Shown: one piece after another, positions 47,801-56,551 of the stretch
How positions within the stretch are numbered: position 1 is the first letter of the stretch
Layout of the letters: each line of letters opens with the position of its first letter
From: Barthelona sp. PCE
Lineage: Eukaryota; Metamonada: BaSk clade
Reading direction: 5' to 3'
NCBI GenBank assembly: GCA_040285745.1
Contig: JAUFOR010000002.1
Span: forward strand, 558,001 to 622,000
Length of the DNA stretch: 64,000 nt
Program-made: the position numbers and the translations under genes
Notes under the pieces: generated by a model
What the model was told of the DNA's origin: nothing
What the model saw: the letters and a program-made list of their open reading frames with translations, nothing else
Databases searched by the model: none

Positions 47801-50800
47801 ATGGTTTTCTCACATCGAGAGATCTCGGAAACAGCCTCCTCCATGCGCTTGGTGAGAGCCATGAGCTCTTCATCCTTGGCAGCAACATCATCGGCAGCCT
47901 TACTCTTTGCAGCGCGGAGCTCGATGATCTCTTCAGAGACACGAGAGTGGTCATCCTTGGAAGCAGCAATTGTGCGCTCGTACTCATCGATCTTGGCATT
48001 CAGCTCTGTGATCTGGTCGGGGAGAGGTGACAGTTCATCAATGGTTTTCTCACATCGAGAGATCTCGGAAACAGCCTCCTCCATGCGCTTGGTGAGAGCC
48101 ATGAGCTCTGCATCCTTGGCAGCAACATCATCGGCAGCCTTACTCTTTGCAGCGCGGAGCTCGATGATCTCTTCAGAGACACGAGAGTGGTCATCCTTGG
48201 AAGCAGCAATTGTGCGCTCGTACTCATCGATCTTGGCATTCAGCTCTGTGATCTGGTCGGGGAGAGGTGACAGTTCATCAATGGTTTTCTCACATCGAGA
48301 GATCTCGGAAACAGCCTCCTCCATGCGCTTGGTGAGAGCCATGAGCTCTTCATCCTTGGCAGCAACATCATCGGCAGCCTTACTCTTTGCAGCGCGGAGC
48401 TCGATGATCTCTTCAGAGACACGAGAGTGGTCATCCTTGGAAGCAGCAATTGTGCGCTCGTACTCATCGATCTTGGCATTCAGCTCTGTGATCTGGTCGG
48501 GGAGAGGTGACAGTTCATCAATGGTTTTCTCACATCGAGAGATCTCGGAAACAGCCTCCTCCATGCGCTTGGTGAGAGCCATGAGCTCTTCATCCTTGGC
48601 AGCAACATCATCGGCAGCCTTACTCTTTGCAGCGCGGAGCTCGATGATCTCTTCAGAGACACGAGAGTGGTCATCCTTGGAAGCAGCAATTGTGCGCTCG
48701 TACTCATCGATCTTGGCATTCAGCTCTGTGATCTGGTCGGGGAGAGGTGACAGTTCATCAATGGTTTTCTCACATCGAGAGATCTCGGAAACAGCCTCCT
48801 CCATGCGCTTGGTGAGAGCCATGAGCTCTGCATCCTTGGCAGCAACATCATCGGCAGCCTTACTCTTTGCAGCGCGGAGCTCGATGATCTCTTCAGAGAC
48901 ACGAGAGTGGTCATCCTTGGAAGCAGCAATTGTGCGCTCGTACTCATCGATCTTGGCATTCAGCTCTGTGATCTGGTCGGGGAGAGGTGACAGTTCATCA
49001 ATGGTTTTCTCACATCGAGAGATCTCGGAAACAGCCTCCTCCATGCGCTTGGTGAGAGCCATGAGCTCTTCATCCTTGGCAGCAACATCATCGGCAGCCT
49101 TACTCTTTGCAGCGCGGAGCTCGATGATCTCTTCAGAGACACGAGAGTGGTCATCCTTGGAAGCAGCAATTGTGCGCTCGTACTCATCGATCTTGGCATT
49201 CAGCTCTGTGATCTGGTCGGGGAGAGGTGACAGTTCATCAATGGTTTTCTCACATCGAGAGATCTCGGAAACAGCCTCCTCCATGCGCTTGGTGAGAGCC
49301 ATGAGCTCTTCATCCTTGGCAGCAACATCATCGGCAGCCTTACTCTTTGCAGCGCGGAGCTCGATGATCTCTTCAGAGACACGAGAGTGGTCATCCTTGG
49401 AAGCAGCAATTGTGCGCTCGTACTCATCGATCTTGGCATTCAGCTCTGTGATCTGGTCGGGGAGAGGTGACAGTTCATCAATGGTTTTCTCACATCGAGA
49501 GATCTCGGAAACAGCCTCCTCCATGCGCTTGGTGAGAGCCATGAGCTCTTCATCCTTGGCAGCAACATCATCGGCAGCCTTACTCTTTGCAGCGCGGAGC
49601 TCGATGATCTCTTCAGAGACACGAGAGTGGTCATCCTTGGAAGCAGCAATTGTGCGCTCGTACTCATCGATCTTGGCATTCAGCTCTGTGATCTGGTCGG
49701 GGAGAGGTGACAGTTCATCAATGGTTTTCTCACATCGAGAGATCTCGGAAACAGCCTCCTCCATGCGCTTGGTGAGAGCCATGAGCTCTGCATCCTTGGC
49801 AGCAACATCATCGGCAGCCTTACTCTTTGCAGCGCGGAGCTCGATGATCTCTTCAGAGACACGAGAGTGGTCATCCTTGGAAGCAGCAATTGTGCGCTCG
49901 TACTCATCGATCTTGGCATTCAGCTCTGTGATCTGGTCGGGGAGAGGTGACAGTTCATCAATGGTTTTCTCACATCGAGAGATCTCGGAAACAGCCTCCT
50001 CCATGCGCTTGGTGAGAGCCATGAGCTCTTCATCCTTGGCAGCAACATCATCGGCAGCCTTACTCTTTGCAGCGCGGAGCTCGATGATCTCTTCAGAGAC
50101 ACGAGAGTGGTCATCCTTGGAAGCAGCAATTGTGCGCTCGTACTCATCGATCTTGGCATTCAGCTCTGTGATCTGGTCGGGGAGAGGTGACAGTTCATCA
50201 ATGGTTTTCTCACATCGAGAGATCTCGGAAACAGCCTCCTCCATGCGCTTGGTGAGAGCCATGAGCTCTTCATCCTTGGCAGCAACATCATCGGCAGCCT
50301 TACTCTTTGCAGCGCGGAGCTCGATGATCTCTTCAGAGACACGAGAGTGGTCATCCTTGGAAGCAGCAATTGTGCGCTCGTACTCATCGATCTTGGCATT
50401 CAGCTCTGTGATCTGGTCGGGGAGAGGTGACAGTTCATCAGCTTCGTTAGTTAAAATCTTCAACTTCTCCATCAACTCCCTTTTTTCTTCAACCAAGACA
50501 AAAACTTCCTGTTTATGATTATTCATCAATTCTTCCACTTGTAAAAACTCTTCATTCTTCTCCTTAAGCTCATTATAACGTTGTTCAACAATAATATATT
50601 CTTCAACAACTTCATTGTGTCGATCCTTAAAAGAATCTCGCTCATCTATTACTTTTTTTAAATCACTAGTTAACAATTCTACTCTTTTAATCAATTTGGA
50701 ATTTCTATCTTGATATAACGATAATGCATTCCGAATACCTTCTACATCAATACTCGCATTAGTTTTCTCCAAACTTTCAATCTTTCTCTTTGCAATATTA

Positions 50801-51384
50801 AGCTGGTTTTCAAGCATCTGTATAGACTGCATCAGCTCCTGTTGTTGCTTATGATGTTTGTTTTTAAGGTTTTGCGTATTCTTTGCATACGTGTCTTTCT
50901 CAATACGATATTGGAACTTAATGTTCTGCAATTCCTTAATTTGCTGTCGCAGTTTACGCATTTCTGCCTCATTACTTTGTTGATAGTTTGTGATTGCACC
51001 TTTCAACTCAACATTAGTTTCTTCAGTTTTCTCTAAAACAGCATCTGTGGGTGACATCTCAGGTTCTTTTGATTCTTTTGGTGTATTTGCCTCCACCTCT
51101 TGGTCTGTGGGGGGCCTTGATTTGTTAATAGATGCATCAGGAGCTACAGAAAAGAATTTTTCACTGGCTGAAGCTATTGGATCTGTTGCAAAAACTGGTT
51201 TCTTTTCAATTGTACGAGATGCAGGTGTTGAATTCCTTAGATTACCAAAAAATGCTGCCCCGCTACCCCTATCAGGTGCTGTATTCGGTAAAGAACCGGT
51301 AGGTTGTCTTCTAGCTCTTTTTTTGCTCCGCAACTTCTCAAACAACCTCTTTGGATCCTGTTCACGTGATTTTGGATTAATCAT
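44809..51384 (-). CDS. 2191-residue coiled-coil protein with 16.5 near-identical 80-residue repeats
   Basis: The start is ATG 51384. Residues 1-135 are disordered (RS- and Pro-rich). A coiled coil covers about 140-315, then repeats at about 316-1639, then more coiled coil and a Ser-rich C-terminus. Each repeat is 80 residues and begins ELSPLPDQITELNAKIDE; it has leucine heptads except for the SPLPDQ break. Copies differ at one residue only (KDEEL or KDAEL). No motor, membrane or enzymatic domain is visible. Long repetitive coiled coils of this sort form cytoskeletal rods or fibres, or tether membranes (golgins); I cannot choose between these. It is convergent with the dynein-like gene, with only 29 bp between stops, and divergent from the MFS gene over 56 bp. 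Confidence 0.85.
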   Translation of the reverse strand: MINPKSREQDPKRLFEKLRSKKRARRQPTGSLPNTAPDRGSGAAFFGNLRNSTPASRTIEKKPVFATDPIASASEKFFSVAPDASINKSRPPTDQEVEANTPKESKEPEMSPTDAVLEKTEETNVELKGAITNYQQSNEAEMRKLRQQIKELQNIKFQYRIEKDTYAKNTQNLKNKHHKQQQELMQSIQMLENQLNIAKRKIESLEKTNASIDVEGIRNALSLYQDRNSKLIKRVELLTSDLKKVIDERDSFKDRHNEVVEEYIIVEQRYNELKEKNEEFLQVEELMNNHKQEVFVLVEEKRELMEKLKILTNEADELSPLPDQITELNAKIDEYERTIAASKDDHSRVSEEIIELRAAKSKAADDVAAKDEELMALTKRMEEAVSEISRCEKTIDELSPLPDQITELNAKIDEYERTIAASKDDHSRVSEEIIELRAAKSKAADDVAAKDEELMALTKRMEEAVSEISRCEKTIDELSPLPDQITELNAKIDEYERTIAASKDDHSRVSEEIIELRAAKSKAADDVAAKDAELMALTKRMEEAVSEISRCEKTIDELSPLPDQITELNAKIDEYERTIAASKDDHSRVSEEIIELRAAKSKAADDVAAKDEELMALTKRMEEAVSEISRCEKTIDELSPLPDQITELNAKIDEYERTIAASKDDHSRVSEEIIELRAAKSKAADDVAAKDEELMALTKRMEEAVSEISRCEKTIDELSPLPDQITELNAKIDEYERTIAASKDDHSRVSEEIIELRAAKSKAADDVAAKDEELMALTKRMEEAVSEISRCEKTIDELSPLPDQITELNAKIDEYERTIAASKDDHSRVSEEIIELRAAKSKAADDVAAKDAELMALTKRMEEAVSEISRCEKTIDELSPLPDQITELNAKIDEYERTIAASKDDHSRVSEEIIELRAAKSKAADDVAAKDEELMALTKRMEEAVSEISRCEKTIDELSPLPDQITELNAKIDEYERTIAASKDDHSRVSEEIIELRAAKSKAADDVAAKDEELMALTKRMEEAVSEISRCEKTIDELSPLPDQITELNAKIDEYERTIAASKDDHSRVSEEIIELRAAKSKAADDVAAKDAELMALTKRMEEAVSEISRCEKTIDELSPLPDQITELNAKIDEYERTIAASKDDHSRVSEEIIELRAAKSKAADDVAAKDEELMALTKRMEEAVSEISRCEKTIDELSPLPDQITELNAKIDEYERTIAASKDDHSRVSEEIIELRAAKSKAADDVAAKDAELMALTKRMEEAVSEISRCEKTIDELSPLPDQITELNAKIDEYERTIAASKDDHSRVSEEIIELRAAKSKAADDVAAKDEELMALTKRMEEAVSEISRCEKTIDELSPLPDQITELNAKIDEYERTIAASKDDHSRVSEEIIELRAAKSKAADDVAAKDEELMALTKRMEEAVSEISRCEKTIDELSPLPDQITELNAKIDEYERTIAASKDDHSRVSEEIIELRAAKSKAADDVAAKDEELMALTKRMEEAVSEISRCEKTIDELSPLPDQITELNAKIDEYERTIAASKDDHSRVSEEIIELRAAKSKAADDVAAKDEELMALTKRMEEAVSEISRCEKTIDELSPLPDQITELNAKIDEYERTIAASKDDHSRVSEEIIELRAAKEEDDVTVMLLEQQIREYQEAFSVVDSLETSFKEATEYCIELKEENTVLKNRIEDYETNEKEYSRMKEANDLLNSELILLREHLTSIEATQLENTALLITKRDQDEEKFSHYEHLVESITEDLRVTSEEKRVLKEENESLKEERRGMESHWIYNVENLRISMDAEYRRFIGIHNESMDTLQKNVESLLKNTSKLKADHSSLRVKYNDVLKQKKDLEDELSSDVYKEHSKLRNVFAKVSKDMSLPVSSNTYEQARAVLQHLKKRICNQREETIKAKGHLEAYQSTVRTMASQINEGSTTFDMSLNQPNSVRSLKKALKRLFKVKSVVKRKLPHPQVESPYKRREHLKQQNPKVYAHENITRTIEPESSVSSGESYQSTQEYVESLLTERLRLQARLNSTQLELEEMKKKERQAKYKLSSATSIYVNKDHKIAMLKEELHEKNMHIRSLEANANFAALQNTNFIPKPASVPVPVDTESVDSLDHITFAQEEPSSTLRYIDLGETNTVDKSVIMSKLRLHSDRSSTGLAHSIRDSIDTFRRQLSDQRSHFNNNHE
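46466..50440. repeat. 240-bp coding tandem repeat, about 16.5 copies, nearly invariant
   Basis: Sixteen full 240-bp units (46561-50400), a partial unit of about 95 bp on one side and 40 bp on the other. Comparing the units line by line, the only difference I see is a T/G change on the plus strand at 47630, 48110, 48830 and 49790, which changes Glu to Ala in the encoded protein. I see no synonymous differences. Because 240 is a multiple of three, every frame open in one unit stays open throughout, producing a false antisense frame of 1344 codons. Confidence 0.97.
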
Positions 51385-51440
51385 GAGAGGGAAAAATTGA
51401 AAAACAGCGTGTTAGTGCATTCTTCAACCTTCTCTTTTGA

Positions 51441-52697
51441 ATGACTATTAAATTACACCAGGTCGTTGGATGGGTCGCATTAGCGATAGTTTGGAACATT
51501 ATGAACACTTCGTTCTTTGCTACAGAGTTTGTCTATATTTTAGATGATTTTAACGTTACTGTTTATAGTAAGAGTGCATTGATTGCAACAATTATGGGTG
51601 CACTTCTTTTCCCTTCATTGGGTAAAGCAATGGATGAGAAGAAGAACGCATATGCTCTTCAAAATTTCAGTGTTTTTACGGGATGCGCACTTGCATTTTT
51701 AGTAGTTGTCCCCAAGGAGTCATTTGGAGTCCTTGCCAACAGTATAATTCTCATTACAACATATGTGTTAAGTATTTCTTTCCTCCGAATGAGTTTACTT
51801 TCAAATATTTCACTTCTAAGTCTATTTCCAAGTGAGTATAGGTTTAAAATCTCTCTTATAGGCAATTTTTCAGGTTTTACGTGTGCATTTTTAGTTTTTA
51901 AACTTTATCAGGTTTCTCACAATGGAAGTTTAGTTTTTCCATTGATTCAATGGTTAGGAAGCTTAAGTGCTTTGGAATACAGTATATTTACTATCAGTTT
52001 AGCTCTTTTCTTTGCGTTTTTTGTTCCAATGACACCTAGAACAAAGAAAAATCAGCATAATAGATCCTTTTTTCACTATTTTTTTAAAAATTTAGTTAAT
52101 CAACATAAGTTTTGGTCAAGCACTACTCCTTCCTCTACTAAAACATTCCTTCTATGTTATTTGTTCTATTCTGGTGCAGGATCAAACTTTTGTATTTTTA
52201 TCATCAAATATTTCAATGCAGTTTATGATACAAAACTTATAGAGGCTAGTTCTATCCAGCAAAGTATAATGTTTTTCCAGATCATGGGTACATTAGTAGG
52301 ATTATTGTTACAAAAATATTTTCAAAAATTAAAAAGGGCAAAGATTTTACTTCTGTTTTTAACAATCGCATACATTATTTGTTTTATTTCAATTGAATCT
52401 GTTAATAACAAAGCTCTTGTCAAATACTTTGGTTATTGTATTGCTTTTTGTTACAGTTGGAATGCATCAATTAGTAGAGGTTTTATTACTAAAGTTTGTC
52501 CCAGTGAATTGATGAATGAAAGTATGGGTTGGTACAGCTGCTTCACTTATCTCTCAATTACATTATGTTCATTGCTTTTTGTTATCTTTTCTGTTCGATT
52601 TATGCCAATTGTGTGTTCTCTTTTAGCAGTTCCGTCGTTTTACTTCTTTTTCAAGCTTGATTGTGTTGAGTCTGATGAGTATGTATCACTTGACTAG
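51441..52697 (+). CDS. major facilitator superfamily-like transporter
   Basis: 418 residues with about 12 hydrophobic segments: for example WVALAIVWNIMNTSFFATEF, LIATIMGALLFPSLGKAMDE, ALAFLVVVP and ISLALFFAFFVPM in the first half, and ILLLFLTIAYIICFISI and LCSLLFVIFSVRFMPIVCSL in the second. A loop of about 45 residues separates two six-helix halves. The segment GALLFPSLGKAMDEKKN between helices 2 and 3 fits the MFS motif-A position (G...DRxGRR-like). The substrate is unknown. It shares a 56-bp divergent promoter region with the repeat coiled-coil gene. A CAATAAAG motif follows the TAG stop. Confidence 0.7.
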   Translation: MTIKLHQVVGWVALAIVWNIMNTSFFATEFVYILDDFNVTVYSKSALIATIMGALLFPSLGKAMDEKKNAYALQNFSVFTGCALAFLVVVPKESFGVLANSIILITTYVLSISFLRMSLLSNISLLSLFPSEYRFKISLIGNFSGFTCAFLVFKLYQVSHNGSLVFPLIQWLGSLSALEYSIFTISLALFFAFFVPMTPRTKKNQHNRSFFHYFFKNLVNQHKFWSSTTPSSTKTFLLCYLFYSGAGSNFCIFIIKYFNAVYDTKLIEASSIQQSIMFFQIMGTLVGLLLQKYFQKLKRAKILLLFLTIAYIICFISIESVNNKALVKYFGYCIAFCYSWNASISRGFITKVCPSELMNESMGWYSCFTYLSITLCSLLFVIFSVRFMPIVCSLLAVPSFYFFFKLDCVESDEYVSLD

Positions 52698-53303
52698 TCT
52701 TTTTTCAATAAAGTGATTAATTGTCAAAAATATTTAATAACAAACATTTTCACACTATTCTTTGTATTAAATGAAGGTTTACCTTCGTAAAATTCAAAAA
52801 ATTGCAGTAATCTGTGCTCAAATTATATATACGAGTAAAATAAATTTTTTCTACACACTAATACTTATATATATAAATTTTTCAAGGTTTATTGATAATG
52901 GTATTGTTTTTTATCCGTTATTCTACAATTTATTTCTTTGTAATTCATGTTTTTGAAAAAAATCATTTTCCATTGGTCAACTTCAACATAGTTTTATTGA
53001 AGTACTTTGAAATAATTTATCTAATTAAAATGATACCTGACGCCGGCATTGCTCGTTGTGCTCACGCGGGAAGGCTCGCCTTCACGTGTAGAGGGTGTTT
53101 CGTCCGGGAAGTGGCCTAAAACCCCTTTTTTTTTTGAAAAGGGCAAGAAAAACCGTATCGGGTCCTACGGACACCCACTACACATGACTGTTCGCTTCGT
53201 CCCCCTCCGTGGTTTACTACCCCAAGTATAAAGTCTGAAGGCTAGCACCTGTATGTTACCTATTACAAACACTAAAGGATGTTTCTCAATTCCAATTTCA
53301 AAC
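52698..53303. other. intergenic region: AT-rich first half, GC-rich structured island at 53041-53225
   Basis: From 52700 to 53040 the sequence is very AT-rich with no gene. From 53041 to about 53225 the composition becomes GC-rich and contains nested inverted repeats. GTGTAG-A-GGGTGT (53086-53098) pairs with ACACCC-A-CTACAC (53171-53183) with one mismatch, and CCCTTTT (53123-53129) pairs with AAAAGGG (53137-53143). No frame with a plausible ATG gene lies in it. It could be a structured RNA gene or the remains of a small mobile element; I recognise neither. Confidence 0.4.
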
Positions 53304-53349
53304 GTGTGCGATTTATTAAGAACAGAGAGGTGCGAGAGAAAGAATGCTA

Positions 53350-54085
53350 TTAGACGGCGTAGATCATGCCAGCCGCTGAGTTGACGATGTATGTGTTTGA
53401 GAATGTACCATGCTTGAGGACAGAGCCGAGGGAGTACTCGACTGTGAGGCTTATCTGACAGTTGTTGATGTCAGAGACTGGAGAAACGTTGGCGATTACA
53501 GTTTTTGCCACAGAAGCGTTACACTCGTACATCCAGCCACAGGTGAGTTCCTCTACATTAACGCTGGCATCACGGATGTAGAAAGACTCGTCACCAGGAA
53601 CCTTAGTTTGAACGTAAGCCTCGATACGGACACCAAAGGAAAAGACGACCTGACCAAGTACGTTCTTGATCTCAATGCGGTCGCGCTTTGTCTTGAGCAT
53701 GCCGCCGTACAAGTCGAACAAGCCGAACCCGCTGCGAACACAGCTTGCAGAGCCGCCCTTTGAGCTTGAGACGGGACGACCCTTCTCAATGAGACCGTAG
53801 ATACGCTCTCCAAGAGAGATCATACCATCAATGTCCATGGATCCGGCTGAATTGCTGAATGCGGAGTTCTTGGCGCTGGGGACAAACTCATCAAAGTCGC
53901 TGAGGGACTCTACTGAGTCAATCATAAAGTAGCGAGGATCGTGTGCATCCATCGCTTTTTTCGGCTTGGATATCGCTTCTGCGTCTCGTGGGTCTGCCGC
54001 GAGATCCAGCTGTCTGTCTACGCGGCTGTCTGGCAATTGCTGCTGAGATAATCAGCGCAAAAAAGAGTATCTGAATGAGTTTCAT
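53350..54085 (-). pseudogene. frameshifted copy of secreted four-cysteine protein gene
   Basis: This is the left-arm copy of the gene at 57937-58671. The ATG at 54085 encodes the same signal peptide (MKLIQILFFALIISAAIA) and Arg-rich segment. An extra A in the homopolymer at 53956-53961 shifts the frame after DIQAEK, and translation would stop at 53918 after 55 residues. The remaining 560 bp match the intact copy codon for codon but are out of frame. A longer frame here starts only with TTG. It may be a real pseudogene, a sequencing error in the A-run, or a gene rescued by slippage on A6. The absence of any other change means the lesion is very recent or artefactual. Confidence 0.8.
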
Positions 54086-54348
54086 CTTTGGTTGTGTGAT
54101 TTTGAGGAAAAAAAAGAAGGTGTACAGATGTAAACGGGTGAATAGGGTTGCAAAAGCAGATGCATTAATTGAGATTAGCTCCATAATTTGGTTTTGGTTA
54201 TATGATTTCGACGTCACCAAAGGGTGAATCCGCCGTGGCAGTGCATGTACTGGTAAGTCAGGTGCTTTATTTAGAGTGTGAGCGGAAATTGGGTTTCGTC
54301 GCACTATCCTGGAGTTATGGTGTGATCTTGGGGATTAGGTGCTTGGCT

Positions 54349-54368
54349 CCCACCCCGCCCCCGCCCCC
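54349..54368 (-). promoter_or_regulatory. G-quadruplex-capable GC box with adjacent CCAAT (left copy)
   Basis: On the minus strand G5-C-G5-C-G4-T-G3, four G-runs with single-base loops, preceded by ACCAATCGC (54379-54387). It lies about 265 bp upstream of the secreted-protein ATG. The composition contrasts sharply with the AT-rich surroundings. Confidence 0.5.
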
Positions 54369-54449
54369 GCACTCGCTGCGATTGGTTCATACGATGGGTT
54401 CTTGTTTTGTTTATTCATCCCTATCAATTGACAAAAGAAGATACAACCA

Positions 54450-55505
54450 ATGCAACGCTCGCCACCGACAATAAGACATCTTAAACTACCAAGTGATAAT
54501 ATTATCAAAGAAGAAATATTTGCAAATGTTGCAGAAAATGATTTTACAAAGCACGCAATTGATATTTTGCTTGCAACACGACATCAAGTAGTAGGTATAG
54601 TTACGGATCCCATTTACCCATACCCGTTGTATCAAGATGGTGAAAATGTAGTGGCTGTAGAGGATACTTTAAGTCCAGTCTCAAAGTTTGGAGGGGAGAA
54701 ACCGTTCATGTGTGAGGCATATCCCACATACCCAATGTATGAATGTGATGGGAGCACTAAACCATACCAATTTATCGGACAGGTTATGGTTAAAACACTT
54801 CCCGGTGGATTTATGCAGTTTCCAGATGATCTAGCAATGATTCAGATGTTCCTACCTTCACCTATGGATCTTGAAGGATATGATGATTTATTAATGCGCT
54901 TTCTATCCGATAATGATCTTTTATCCCCTATTGAAGATTTTGAGTATCCTTACATGGATAATGTTGAAAAGCATAACAAAAATGAGTTGAAGTATGTGAA
55001 GGAGTGGGTTGTGCATGATCAATTCGCATCTATTGGAGAAACAGGCATTCTTTACGATTACGGCTACGATGTTTTTGATAGAGGTCAGCGTAATCCTCCT
55101 TACAACGAAGTCAAGGACCTGTATCCATTGCTCGAATTAATTAATAAGCAGGTAGCAAATATTAGATTCATGGAAGAAGACAGTCTACCTATCATCCCAC
55201 GTGGACGCCCGCGTTGGTTTTCTACTGTTAGTAGGAATGATCAGACGCGTCTTTTCAGTCCATTAGGGAATTTTGCTCAAGAACCTGAAATTAAATTTAG
55301 TATCTTACCAAGATCTTTGCATCAAAAGAATATTAACAGATTTTTTATTACTCTAGATTGGTGTAGAGTCTTAGGAGGTCGTGAAGGAGGCTATATGTTT
55401 GGCGATGCAGGAGTTATGAATGTCGTTTTAAACACTGGTTCTATCAGATCTGTACTACAAAACCATGCAGGTTCTTGTTGGTCAGCTGATTGGGATTGTA
55501 GCTAA
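54450..55505 (+). CDS. DUF1963/YwqG-like protein
   Basis: 351 residues. The C-terminal part has the pattern typical of DUF1963 (YwqG) proteins: INRFFITLDWCRVLGG, GDAGVMNVVLNT, then a final SCWSADWDCS, comparable to the WGDxGxxYFFI … W.CS ending of that family. The N-terminal half is rich in Tyr, Pro and acidic residues (DPIYPYPLYQDGE, CEAYPTYPMYECDGST), also usual for the family. The biochemical function of DUF1963 is unknown. The gene starts 55 bp beyond the inner end of the left inverted arm, so it keeps a promoter of its own. It is convergent with the paralogue at 55542-56216 (36-bp spacer). Confidence 0.5.
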   Translation: MQRSPPTIRHLKLPSDNIIKEEIFANVAENDFTKHAIDILLATRHQVVGIVTDPIYPYPLYQDGENVVAVEDTLSPVSKFGGEKPFMCEAYPTYPMYECDGSTKPYQFIGQVMVKTLPGGFMQFPDDLAMIQMFLPSPMDLEGYDDLLMRFLSDNDLLSPIEDFEYPYMDNVEKHNKNELKYVKEWVVHDQFASIGETGILYDYGYDVFDRGQRNPPYNEVKDLYPLLELINKQVANIRFMEEDSLPIIPRGRPRWFSTVSRNDQTRLFSPLGNFAQEPEIKFSILPRSLHQKNINRFFITLDWCRVLGGREGGYMFGDAGVMNVVLNTGSIRSVLQNHAGSCWSADWDCS

Positions 55506-55541
55506 AACATAGTTGTAAAAAAAGCCATACTAAAAAGTTTA

Positions 55542-56216
55542 TTAGTTCTCATAAATGGAACCAGTTCTTCCATCCAAACGGAAGGTGCTGGAGTAAGAAC
55601 CATCCTTTAAGAGGGTGGAAACGTGGTAATCAAAGATCATCTGGGCTTCACAAACAGGTGTTGCGCTATTTCCGGTGTTAATAACACTGTTCTTGACTGC
55701 AGCCTTACAGGTATAACCCCAGGCACACTCAAAAGAGCTCATGCGAACAGCGGCATCCTTGATAAAGTATCCAGCGTGCTCATCGGTCTGGAGGTTGTAG
55801 TAACCCTCAATTCTAAGATCAAACTTAGCAACAGTAAGGGAGTACAGATTCTTAAAGACAATAGAAGTCCTTCCACTTGTTCTTCTGGCACCGAACAGGC
55901 TCCAAATGTCATCCTTCAGATGAGGAGGAACACATGAAATTGAACCGAGCTTAGACTCAGTAACGGGCTTTCCTTTCTCAATAATTTCATAAACCTTCTC
56001 ACCGATAGCAATAACCTTACCCCAATCAACATTACGGGCAGGAGGGGGTGTTTGATCAGGACGGTAGACCTTGACAGTTTCAACTAAGGGTTCAGGAGTA
56101 TATGCATCCTCTGTGATAATATCGACTGAAGCGATAGTGAAGTATTTGGGGTCGTTCTCGTAAGAAGCAGCAGACGTCAGAACGAATATTAAGCAAATTA
56201 AAGCAAGTACTTTCAT
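55542..56216 (-). CDS. secreted four-cysteine protein, diverged paralogue
   Basis: 224 residues with a signal peptide (MKVLALICLIFVLTSAAS). The mature part aligns along its length with the duplicated gene at 57937. Shared segments are (L/I)GE(K/R)xYxxIEKGxPV, S(I/A)SC, RIEAY/RIEGY, FYIRDASV/YFIKDAAV, TCGW/ECAW, YECNAS/YTCKAA and LKxGxxSxT. Four cysteines in the mature part line up, suggesting two conserved disulfides. It lacks the Arg-rich segment after the signal peptide and has a Pro-rich stretch (DQTPPPARN) instead. The family is not one I recognise. It is presumably secreted or surface-exposed. It lies between the two inverted arms. Confidence 0.75.
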   Translation of the reverse strand: MKVLALICLIFVLTSAASYENDPKYFTIASVDIITEDAYTPEPLVETVKVYRPDQTPPPARNVDWGKVIAIGEKVYEIIEKGKPVTESKLGSISCVPPHLKDDIWSLFGARRTSGRTSIVFKNLYSLTVAKFDLRIEGYYNLQTDEHAGYFIKDAAVRMSSFECAWGYTCKAAVKNSVINTGNSATPVCEAQMIFDYHVSTLLKDGSYSSTFRLDGRTGSIYEN

Positions 56217-56551
56217 GATAAAGTTATTTTAACAAAATACGGGATTCAGCTCATATTGATCTGCTTAACTGCTTGGCTCTTTGAAATAAAGACAGTTGTG
56301 ATCTTTGGAATTCCGTGAAAAGCCTGCTAAGCATTGTTTTTTATTTATTCATGTTTTTTGCATATTACAAGAATAAATATGTTAATTATACTGTTTAATA
56401 TGAAATAATATCGATAGTTTATTAATATCTAAACAGTATTAAATGCTTGTGCTTGGTGGAAAAAAATCGCAGGCAAATCTGCTTTTGGCTCTTTTATTCT
56501 CTGTGCTGGTAATAAAGGAATTGATCTTTGGAGCACACTTTACACAATTAT
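56217..56551. other. AT-rich intergenic region
   Basis: A 335-bp spacer between two minus-strand genes. It contains the upstream region of the paralogue gene and the 3' end of the coiled-coil gene. I see no gene, repeat or convincing motif. Confidence 0.55.

Larger units (their letters stand above)
53304..54394. repeat. left arm of a 1.09-kb inverted duplication
   Basis: This arm is the reverse complement of 57628-58717. The two appear identical apart from one extra T at 53956-53961 (six T against five A at 58061-58065). The arm includes the secreted-protein gene, its leader, the upstream region with GC box and CCAAT, and the AATAAA-containing 3' end. The match stops sharply at 53304 and 54394. 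Confidence 0.95.

Noticed and set aside
46466-50440. CRISPR-like or satellite array
   Set aside because: The units are contiguous 240-bp coding repeats with no spacers, in frame with unique coding sequence on both sides, in a eukaryotic context.
46484-50518. 1344-codon plus-strand frame across the repeat array
   Set aside because: It is antisense to the 2191-residue coiled-coil gene and exists only because a stop-free frame in a 240-bp unit (a multiple of 3) is repeated. Its composition (Ser-rich, exact repeats) is a shadow.
53049-53231. 60-codon frame in the GC-rich island
   Set aside because: It does not start at a supported ATG, has no family resemblance and lies in a stretch dominated by inverted repeats.
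53350-54036. 228-codon minus-strand frame as an independent gene
   Set aside because: It starts with TTG and is the downstream part of the frameshifted copy; the true start with signal peptide is ATG 54085.
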